Shown here piece by piece: positions 17,659-25,296 of a stretch of DNA of 64,000 nucleotides. Within the stretch, counting starts at the first letter, position 1, and each line of letters starts with the position of its first letter. The notes beneath the pieces were generated by a model. It saw only the letters and a list, made by a program, of their open reading frames with translations, was not told the DNA's origin and searched no databases. The stretch spans positions 62,001-126,000 of the forward strand of contig CANMQJ010000015.1 in NCBI GenBank assembly GCA_947500005.1. The letters run 5' to 3'. A program made the translations under genes and the position numbers. Source of the DNA: an uncultured Paracoccaceae bacterium. Lineage in GTDB: Bacteria > Pseudomonadota > Alphaproteobacteria > Rhodobacterales > Rhodobacteraceae.

Positions 17659-20600
17659 GGTCGGTTTCTCCTGCGTCTTTTCGGCAATGGCAGTGTTACG
17701 ACGCATCTAAGCGCATGAGGTTCCAGTTCATAGCTGGTTTCCGCGCCCAGTTGATACGGCAGCGCGCGTTCGATCAGCTCGCGCCCGTAGCCGCCCTCCT
17801 GCGCGCCATCTGGCTCATTGACCTCGATTCCTGTTTCCCGCCATTCGAAGCGCAGCAGGCGCGGCGTCTCGCCGATCACCTTCCAGCTGACGGCAAGACG
17901 CCCCTCTGGCGTGCTGAGCGCCCCGTATTTCGCCGCATTGGTCAGAAGTTCGTGCAGCGCAAGGGCCAGGGTCTGGACCGAGGCCGAGGGCAGGTCGATC
18001 CCGCGCGGGCCGCTGGTGGTCACCTGGGTGGCGCTGTCCTCTTCGTTCAGGATGCCGTATCCCCTCAACTCCGTTTCCAGCAGCGCGTCAAAAGTCACCC
18101 GCTCGCCATCCTCAAGGCGCGACAGCATGCTGTTGACGCGGGCAAGCGCCTGAAGCCGGTCGCCGAAACGGCCCGCGAACTCGTCCAGCGACGCACTGCG
18201 CTTGATCGTCCGCGAGGCCATGGCACGCACCACGCCCACCAGGTTGCGCGTCCGGTGCTGCAATTCGGCCAGCAGGACCTCCATTCGCGCCACCGCCTGC
18301 TTCTCCTCGGTCATGTCATGGGTGATCCCGCCCAGACGACGGGGCGCGCCTTCGTTGGTGCCCAGCCCGAACCCGGTGGTGCGCAGCCAGCGGATCGCCC
18401 CGTCCGAAGGGCGGCGGATGCGATATTCATAGACCGCGTCGCCCTCCGCCAGAGAACGGATCGCCGCGCGCGTCTTTTCGCGATCCTCGGGCAGGATCAG
18501 GTTCATCAGGAAATCGAGACCGCGGTTCCGCAACGCCGCCTGGCGATCGGTGCCGAAAATCCTGTCGAAAGCCGGGTTGAGATACTCCCATTCCAGCGTC
18601 TCGGCATCGCGTATCCACAGCGCGTCCGACGAAGCCTCGCCAAACTGGCGGAACCGCGCCTCGCTCTCCCGGACCGCTTCCTCGGCCTGCCAGCGTTCGG
18701 ACAGATCCATCGTCACAACAAGGAGGTTGCCCGGCCGCCCGTCCGGCCCCGGCAAGAGGGTCGCGCGGCTGTTCGCCCGGACGGCCGAGCCGTCGGAGCG
18801 CAGGTAACGCTTGTCGAGGCCCAGCCCGGAGCCCCCGGCCTCCCCTGCAAGTACGCGGTCGATCACCTCCTGCGTCCGGGACAGGTCATCGGGATGTGTC
18901 ACCTCGGAGACAGACAGCGCCCGCATCTCTTCGCGCGAACGGCCCAGGATGCGGCCCATTTCGTCATTGGCCAGCACGATCCGCCCCGAGGAGTCGATTT
19001 CCGACAGACCGACCGAGGCCCCCTCGAAGATCGCCTGAAGCCGCGCCTCGCTCTCGCGCAGGCGATCCTCGGCACGGCGGCGCTCGGTAACATCCTGCCC
19101 GATCTTGATAAAGCCGCGCACATCCTCCTCGGAACCCAGCCGGATCGTCTCGCCTTCGATGAAGATGAGTTCGCTACCCTTGCGACATTGCCAGCGGATA
19201 TTCGGAGCGGCACCGTCGCGCGCCGCGTCGCGCAGTTCCCGACACGGTTCGTCAGCCTCGACATCCTCGGACACGAAGGTTCGTGAAAAGGGCTGGCCAA
19301 GCATCTCCCGTTCCGACCAGCCAAAGACGTGCTGCGCGCCGGACGGCCAGGATGTGATGTAACCACCGGCATCCATCGTGAAGATTGCGTAGTCGCGCGC
19401 GCCCGCCACGATATGGGCATAGCGTTCGCGGGTCTGCTCCAGCTGCAACTCTGCGCGGCCGCGCGCGATGGCGGCCCAGCACCGTTCGGCGACATCCTCG
19501 ACCAGAGCGATCTCTTCCGCGCTCCAGTCTCGGGGTTCGTCCTGCACCGCGCAGAGCGCGGCGGAAAGCTCCCCTTCCTTGACCAAGGGTACGTCGACCC
19601 AGGACACGAGTCCCATGTCCCGGCAAAACCGCCGTTCGTCGTCATCCATGCCGGTCTCGGCCGCCACGTCCGGCACGGTCCAAGTGCTTCCGCTCGACAA
19701 TCTCTGGCAGGCTGACCTGAAATCGTTTTTCGCATAGCGCCCTGCCAGGCTGGGCAGGCCGTTTTCGACATGGTCGCGGAAAACCTCGCCGTAGTCCTCT
19801 CCGGATGGCCATTCGACGAAAAAGACCCGGCTTGCCCCCAGCCACTCGCCCACAAGCCTTGTGGCGGTATCGGTAATCTCGGCGGTTCGGTTCAATTGCC
19901 GCAGGGCATCCGACAGCCGCAACAGGAAACTCTGCCGCTCCTCGCTCAGTCGCAGCGCCTTCTCGGCATTTTTGCGCGGGGTGATGTCGCTGGCCACACC
20001 AAGCCATTCCTCCAAGGTTCCGTCCTGGTTGTAGATCGGAACCGCGCGCGACGCCGTCCATCCCAACGTCCCATCGGCGCGCACAACGCGGTGTTCGAGC
20101 ATGAACGTCGTTTCGGTATCGATCGCCTTGCGGATGGCCGCGGACACGGCAGCGCGGTCATCGGGGTGAATGTAAAGCTCGATCCAGCGGCTCTCGGGTT
20201 CGACCGTATCAGCCAGAAAACCGCCACCCGAAAGTTGAAGCATCTCAGTCCAGTCCGGGCTCATCCGGTAGATGACATCCGTGGTGGCAGACAGGACAGC
20301 ACGGAAACGGCTGGCTCCGCGTATGGTGGTCGCCCTCGGTTCCTCGGTGCGATCCTCGAACTCCAGCAGGATCCTGTGAGTGTGATCAATTTTGCGCGCA
20401 TTCAGCACCATCCGGCGCCGACCGATCTCAACGAACTCGTGCTCGACCACGAAATCGTCTACAATCTCTTTGTCAGTCAGGATATTTTCGAGAAGTTCAC
20501 GCAGCCTCGGGATGGCCCATGCGCCGTTTCCGAGGTCGTAGATCACATGGCCCTCAGCGTCGGCCTTGTCGATCCGGAACGTGCTGCAGAAGGTTTTGTT

Positions 20601-20759
20601 GGCCGTCCTGACCCGCAGGTCCGTGTCGAGGACCAGCAGCGCGTTGCGCGAGGCATCGACGAGCTTTTCGGAATATGCCTGTTCCGCCTCCAGTTCCCGA
20701 CGCAGCCTCTGAATCGTTGCGGCCGGCTCTCTTTCCTGCTCTCCACCGGCTTTCGCCAT
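17655..20759 (-). CDS. Multi-PAS/GAF HWE-family sensor histidine kinase
   Basis: About 1034 residues with no transmembrane segment, so probably cytoplasmic. Approximate order: coiled N-terminus, PAS (25-140), PAS with PAC (150-265), GAF (275-440), three further PAS domains (445-815), HWE dimerisation domain and ATPase. The H-box reads 'LLAELQHRTRNLVGVVRAM'. The ATPase has 'LALHELLTNAAKYGAL' and the WxE signature 'FEWRETG' that names the HWE class. I chose the ATG at 20759 because AGGGGGA lies 4-5 bp upstream; starts at 20786, 20804 and 20936 are possible. It is coupled to the downstream receiver gene. Signals could be redox, light or small molecules bound by PAS/GAF; no cofactor motif is decisive. 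Confidence 0.9.
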   Translation of the reverse strand: MAKAGGEQEREPAATIQRLRRELEAEQAYSEKLVDASRNALLVLDTDLRVRTANKTFCSTFRIDKADAEGHVIYDLGNGAWAIPRLRELLENILTDKEIVDDFVVEHEFVEIGRRRMVLNARKIDHTHRILLEFEDRTEEPRATTIRGASRFRAVLSATTDVIYRMSPDWTEMLQLSGGGFLADTVEPESRWIELYIHPDDRAAVSAAIRKAIDTETTFMLEHRVVRADGTLGWTASRAVPIYNQDGTLEEWLGVASDITPRKNAEKALRLSEERQSFLLRLSDALRQLNRTAEITDTATRLVGEWLGASRVFFVEWPSGEDYGEVFRDHVENGLPSLAGRYAKNDFRSACQRLSSGSTWTVPDVAAETGMDDDERRFCRDMGLVSWVDVPLVKEGELSAALCAVQDEPRDWSAEEIALVEDVAERCWAAIARGRAELQLEQTRERYAHIVAGARDYAIFTMDAGGYITSWPSGAQHVFGWSEREMLGQPFSRTFVSEDVEADEPCRELRDAARDGAAPNIRWQCRKGSELIFIEGETIRLGSEEDVRGFIKIGQDVTERRRAEDRLRESEARLQAIFEGASVGLSEIDSSGRIVLANDEMGRILGRSREEMRALSVSEVTHPDDLSRTQEVIDRVLAGEAGGSGLGLDKRYLRSDGSAVRANSRATLLPGPDGRPGNLLVVTMDLSERWQAEEAVRESEARFRQFGEASSDALWIRDAETLEWEYLNPAFDRIFGTDRQAALRNRGLDFLMNLILPEDREKTRAAIRSLAEGDAVYEYRIRRPSDGAIRWLRTTGFGLGTNEGAPRRLGGITHDMTEEKQAVARMEVLLAELQHRTRNLVGVVRAMASRTIKRSASLDEFAGRFGDRLQALARVNSMLSRLEDGERVTFDALLETELRGYGILNEEDSATQVTTSGPRGIDLPSASVQTLALALHELLTNAAKYGALSTPEGRLAVSWKVIGETPRLLRFEWRETGIEVNEPDGAQEGGYGRELIERALPYQLGAETSYELEPHALRCVVTLPLPKRRRRNRP

Positions 20760-20919
20760 GGCGTCCCCCTGTTCCGGCCCTGCCATGACCGCAGGACCAT
20801 GCATGACCAGAACCAACGCGCCTGCGCGATCCTGGTTCACCGAAGTCTTCGTTGATGCGTCAGCGCCCGGCTCTTTCGGGTCGCGCGTCGGCTGACAATT
20901 CGTCAACTGCCCTGCCGGA

Positions 20920-22050
20920 TCAGCGCGCCACCTCATGCGTGGTGTCGGTAGCCTTGTCGAGGTCGTCCATCGATCCCTCGTTGCTCAGCAACAGCGCCAC
21001 GGGCCGGAGGGGCTCGAAATGGCTGAAAAGGATCACGATCGCCGCGACGATCGGCACCGCCAGGATCGCGCCCGCCGGGCCCCATATCCACGACCACAGC
21101 ACCAGCGCCAAGAGGATCACCAACGGCGAGACGGAGACCTGCCTGCCCTGCACGCGCGGGTCGATATAATTGCCCATCACCTGCTCGATGGCGAAGAGGC
21201 CGGTGCCGATAAGGACGGCGGTGCCGAAATCCTTTTGCGTAAAGGCATAGACCACGGCCAGCGCCCCCGCGATCAGCGAACCGATGGTCGGCACGAAGTT
21301 CAACAGGAAGGCCAGCAAAGCCCAGACGATCAGCAGGTCGAGACCGAAGAACCACAGCCACGCCGCGTAGAGCGCACCGGTCACCAGTCCGATCACAGTG
21401 CGGGTCAGCAGATAGCGACGCAGCCGGTGGGCAAAGACCACCATCGCGTGCCGCAGATCGCGGTTCGCGCGACGCGACACGGTGTCGTCCAGCTTGCCCT
21501 GCCAGCGCCGTGTCTCGATCAGCATCATCAGCGTCAGAAAGATCACAAGGATCATGCCCGCGAAGGTGGCACCGGCAGCATTGACGAACTGCTGCGCGAC
21601 ACCGGGAATGCGCTCGGCAGCCGAGGAGACCATCGACTGGATCGCGTTCCTGTAGACCTCCTCGATCCTCGATCCGCGTGCGTTTTCAGGCGCATCTGGA
21701 TCGAACATCTCCATGGGGGGCAGAAATTCAGTATAGTCGACATCCTGGAAACGGTCGATCAGCTCTCCTGCCGCCAACCAGAGGCAGCCGAGAAAGACCA
21801 GCAGGGCAAGCAGCACGACGGCGAGTGCCAGCGCGTGCCCAATCCATTTCAGCCGACCGGGCAGCCGCTGGGCCGCCATCCTGTCCAGCGGAAACACCAG
21901 CAAGGCCAGGAAGAAGGCCAGCACCAAAGGGACAAGAACCGCGCCCATCGCACGCAGGGCCCATCCCGACAGGATGATCGCGATCACGATCAGCAACCAC
22001 AGGGCCGGCTTCCCGATCCGGGCCGATGACTCGTATTCGCGTTCGGGCAC
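20920..22050 (-). CDS. AI-2E family transporter (permease)
   Basis: About 376 residues starting at a GTG (22050) with AGGAAGG upstream; no suitable ATG exists in the N-terminal part. Hydrophobic segments and the conserved C-terminal run 'FLLNFVPTIGSLIAGALAVVYAF' and 'DPRVQGRQVSVSPLVILLAL' mark the AI-2E/UPF0118 family. A longer open frame that continues far upstream is antisense to the RTX gene at 22474 and is rejected. Members act in Na+/H+ antiport or small-molecule export; the role here is open. It is divergent from the RTX genes. Confidence 0.88.
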   Translation of the reverse strand: MPEREYESSARIGKPALWLLIVIAIILSGWALRAMGAVLVPLVLAFFLALLVFPLDRMAAQRLPGRLKWIGHALALAVVLLALLVFLGCLWLAAGELIDRFQDVDYTEFLPPMEMFDPDAPENARGSRIEEVYRNAIQSMVSSAAERIPGVAQQFVNAAGATFAGMILVIFLTLMMLIETRRWQGKLDDTVSRRANRDLRHAMVVFAHRLRRYLLTRTVIGLVTGALYAAWLWFFGLDLLIVWALLAFLLNFVPTIGSLIAGALAVVYAFTQKDFGTAVLIGTGLFAIEQVMGNYIDPRVQGRQVSVSPLVILLALVLWSWIWGPAGAILAVPIVAAIVILFSHFEPLRPVALLLSNEGSMDDLDKATDTTHEVAR

Positions 22051-22473
22051 GATGCGTTCCCTTCCTCTCCCGGAACCTGTGTCGTTCTCAGGGCAACATT
22101 CGGCAGCCAGTCTTGTTCCTGCGGGCACCCACGTTCTCACCCTCAACCGCCTTCGGCTGACGGGCACGAGGCAGACCGAGGGCACCGTGCTTGTGTTCGA
22201 TTGCGAGGGCCAGTCCAGCAGCAACCTGCAGGCCGTCGGGGAACTGTTCGACATGCTGGGGAGGTCAGACGAAAGAATTGACGTTACGGCAAGAAGTGGC
22301 AATGCTTTGACCAATCGATCGGCCCCGGTCCTGATATCGCCGGGGTGATTGGTGCGTGTCTCCTGTGGTTCGATACGGCAGGCAATTTCTGACGCATCCG
22401 GGCTGAACAGCCGGTCACGACATGGCCGACGGGACGCGATCCATGGTGTCTCGACCCGGGGGGGGAATTCGAC
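22051..22473. other. Intergenic region between AI-2E gene and first RTX gene
   Basis: This 423-bp stretch has no intact gene. It should hold the divergent promoters and contains a decayed RTX C-terminal tail (22181-22262). A run of eight G residues just before 22474 acts as the ribosome-binding site of the RTX gene. Confidence 0.6.
22181..22262 (+). pseudogene. Decayed RTX C-terminal tail fragment
   Basis: Translation of this stretch reads 'GTVLVFDCEGQSSSNLQAV' then 'GELFDML'. It lines up with the last 27 residues of the neighbouring RTX proteins ('GQIMWALVDGEGQSSINLQ', 'GGEVFDLL'). The DNA is also alike, for example CAGTCCAGCA followed by CAACCTGCAG. The match is degenerate and the preceding repeats are absent, so this is a remnant of an older RTX copy, not a gene. 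Confidence 0.6.
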
Positions 22474-25221
22474 ATGGCCATTTATACCGTTGGCGAAGGT
22501 CTGAGCTTCGAAGCGGCCGTTTCGGCGGCGAATGAAAGCGCCGAGGCCGACACGATCCGTTTTGCCGAAGGGATCCGCGTCCTGCAACTGGGCGACATGG
22601 TGACGATCTCGGGGCAACTGACGATCGAGGGCGATCGCAACAATGACGGCGTCAGCGACGTGATGTTGCGCGCCGCCCCGGGCGAGCGCCACCTGACCAT
22701 CTCTCCGGGCGCCGATGTCACCATCGTCAATGTCGATTTCGTCGGCGGCCGGGACATGCCGCGAACCTGGGAGGGCAGCGGCGCCCGGCCGACAGCGGCC
22801 TCCGGTGCGTGGGGTGGCAATGGCACACTTACCCCGGGCGAAGGCTTCGACGGCGCGCGCGGCAACGACGATGCCGGGCATGGCGGTCCGGGCACCGATG
22901 GTGTCGACGGGGTCGAGGCCGCGGGTTCGATCCTGAACAGTGGCGCGTTGACCCTGGTCCGGGCGGGCTTCGGCCGCAACGAGGCCTGGGGCGAGATCGG
23001 CCAGCACGGCGGCTACGGCGGTCTCGGCGGAAACTCCGAGGGCGGGGACGGGCAATCCGATACCTGGACCGAGCTCAGGTACGGTGCCTATTTTGCCGAT
23101 CAGCGCTATATGCGCGAAAACCTCATCGCGGGGGGACGCGGCGGCGATGCGGGCGACGCCGGATATGGCGGCGACGGTGCGGATGGCGGCGATGGCGGCC
23201 ATGCGGGCGGCGCGATCTTCAACGAGGGGCATCTGGTCCTGTCGGACACGGTGTTCGGCGGGCGGCTTACATCCGGCACCCTGGTCGCAAGCAACGAGGC
23301 AATGGGCGGCGATGCCGGAAACGGCGGCGGCGGCGGGCACGGCGGGTCCAGTCGTGGCGGCGATGGTGGCGCCAGCGGCATGGGGCTGGAGGGCGAGCGC
23401 TGGGTATATTGGGAAATACCGAAGTCTCTCTGGGACGAAGGCTGGGCCCATACCATCGAGTCGCCCCCGGTTGCGGTCGAAAACGAGGGGCGCGACGACG
23501 AACAACGCTTCATTGCCGTGAGGGTCTATCAGGAAATCACCAACGAGGCCGGTACCGGCGGCGATGGCGGGATCGGCGGCAATGGGGGTGACGGCGGCGA
23601 CGGTGGCGAGGGCGGCCATGCGGCGACCATCGTCAATACCGGACGGGTCGAGGGTGCCGCGGCCTTTGCCATCGACCGCAACCCCGACGATCTGGTGAAA
23701 CCCGGCGATGGCGGCGATGGCGGCTCGGTGGGCAGGGGCGGCGAGAGCTTTGGCGGCGAGGGCGGCGTCGAGCTTGGGCCGGCGGAACGGCTCGACCACA
23801 ACAGGGTACTTACAAGCACCGGGCAAGACAGTTTCTGGGAGGCAAGCCACGATTCCGCCTTCGTCAACGCCATCCGCGAAGAGATCAGGGGCTGGAATCT
23901 GGAGGCGCCGGGCGTCACTGACTTTCCGATCACGGGCCGGGCGGATTACGGCAATGCCGGTCCCTTCGGCGCCGCAGGCAGCCTCGGCTCGCCGGGCATG
24001 GCGGGCGATGCCTCGACGGGTATCGTCTCGGACGATGGCGGCACGGCCGCGGCGGACACGGCCGAGACGTTGGTCTATCTCTACGACATGGGGCAGGATC
24101 CCGTCACCGGGCACTTGTCGTTCAACATCATCCGGATCGGCAACCCGCTCAGCGCCTTCACCATCAACTGGGCGCTGACCGGCGACGGCGAGACCCCGGT
24201 TTCGGCGGCCGATTTCGCCTCGGGCACGCCTCTTTCGGGAACCGTTTCCTTCGACGTGGCGGAGATCACCCGGGAAAACGCCAACGGACCCTACGATGCG
24301 CGGTTCCAGCATGAAAGCGACGCGCCCACCAATATCCGGCGGGTCGATCTGGAGGTGGCGGGCGACCTGCTCGACGAGGTGCCGGAAGGCTACCGGATCA
24401 CCCTCACCGGCGGCGCTGGTGCGCCGCTGCTGGGAACGCATGTCGCGGCCGGAACGCTCATCGACACGATGATCGACGCCAGTGGGCCGATCACCGGCAC
24501 GCCTGGGCCCGACATTCTGGACGGAACGGCTGGCTCCGACGAGATCATCGGTCTCGACGGTGCCGACGTGCTGCGGGGGTTGGACGGCAACGACACGCTC
24601 GAGGGGGGCGACGGGCCGGACACCTTGAACGGAGGGGATGGAAACGACCTGATCCGGGGCGGAGAGACCGAGGCCGACCTGCGCGACGTGATCTTCGGCG
24701 GCGCCGGCGACGACGATGTCGACGCCGGGTATGGCAATGACCAGGTCTTTGGCCAGACAGGCAACGACACGCTGGCCGGCGGGTTCGGCGCCGATGAACT
24801 CCAGGGGCAGGACGGCAATGACGTCATCACAGGTGGAGCACTGTCGGACCTCGTGTTCGGCGGAGCGGGAGACGATTTCGTGAACGGTGGTTTCGGCTAC
24901 GACCGGATCAACGGGGGCGACGGGGCCGACCGGTTTTTCCATCTGGGCGTGACGGATCACGGTTCGGACTGGGTGCAGGACTATGACGCGGCCGAAGGCG
25001 ACGCGTTGGTCTTCGGCGGCATGGCGAGTTCGGACCGGTTCCAGGTGAACCTCGCCCATACCGAGACACCCGGTGGCGTTCGCTCGGGAGACGCGTCCGT
25101 GCAGGAGGCCTTCATAATCGACCGCAGCACGGGTCAGATTCTCTGGGCGCTGGTGGATGGCGAGGGGCAGCGAGCGATTAACCTGCAAGTGGGGGGCGAG
25201 GTGTTCGATCTGCTGGTTTGA
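22474..25221 (+). CDS. RTX-type secreted protein 1: glycine-rich, Calx-beta-like and RTX domains
   Basis: 915 residues, no Sec signal. Residues 1-95 look like a short parallel beta-helix ('VTISGQLTIEGDRNNDG'). Residues 95-520 are a Gly-rich region of GGDGGDGG runs broken by longer inserts. Residues 520-670 resemble a Calx-beta unit ('VSAADFASGTPLSGTVSFD'). RTX nonapeptides (GGxGxDxLx) follow at 672-830, then the shared tail with 'DFVNGGFGYDRINGG', 'GADRFFHLGV' and 'DHGSDWVQDY'. RTX repeats bind Ca2+ after type I secretion. No type I secretion genes are in the window. The gene precedes RTX2 in the same direction (75-bp gap). Confidence 0.85.
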   Translation: MAIYTVGEGLSFEAAVSAANESAEADTIRFAEGIRVLQLGDMVTISGQLTIEGDRNNDGVSDVMLRAAPGERHLTISPGADVTIVNVDFVGGRDMPRTWEGSGARPTAASGAWGGNGTLTPGEGFDGARGNDDAGHGGPGTDGVDGVEAAGSILNSGALTLVRAGFGRNEAWGEIGQHGGYGGLGGNSEGGDGQSDTWTELRYGAYFADQRYMRENLIAGGRGGDAGDAGYGGDGADGGDGGHAGGAIFNEGHLVLSDTVFGGRLTSGTLVASNEAMGGDAGNGGGGGHGGSSRGGDGGASGMGLEGERWVYWEIPKSLWDEGWAHTIESPPVAVENEGRDDEQRFIAVRVYQEITNEAGTGGDGGIGGNGGDGGDGGEGGHAATIVNTGRVEGAAAFAIDRNPDDLVKPGDGGDGGSVGRGGESFGGEGGVELGPAERLDHNRVLTSTGQDSFWEASHDSAFVNAIREEIRGWNLEAPGVTDFPITGRADYGNAGPFGAAGSLGSPGMAGDASTGIVSDDGGTAAADTAETLVYLYDMGQDPVTGHLSFNIIRIGNPLSAFTINWALTGDGETPVSAADFASGTPLSGTVSFDVAEITRENANGPYDARFQHESDAPTNIRRVDLEVAGDLLDEVPEGYRITLTGGAGAPLLGTHVAAGTLIDTMIDASGPITGTPGPDILDGTAGSDEIIGLDGADVLRGLDGNDTLEGGDGPDTLNGGDGNDLIRGGETEADLRDVIFGGAGDDDVDAGYGNDQVFGQTGNDTLAGGFGADELQGQDGNDVITGGALSDLVFGGAGDDFVNGGFGYDRINGGDGADRFFHLGVTDHGSDWVQDYDAAEGDALVFGGMASSDRFQVNLAHTETPGGVRSGDASVQEAFIIDRSTGQILWALVDGEGQRAINLQVGGEVFDLLV

Positions 25222-25296
25222 CCGGTTGACGCTTTAGGTGACGAACGGGCGGCGGGAGCCGACCAACTTCGTCCGAATTTTGATGGAGTGTTTGAA

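Noticed and set aside
20920..25188. A 1422-codon open frame on the minus strand across RTX1 and the AI-2E gene
   Set aside because: Only the lower part (20920-22050) is the AI-2E permease. The rest is antisense to RTX repeats, whose GGxGxD codons leave few stops in reverse and give a false Val/Ala-rich protein.
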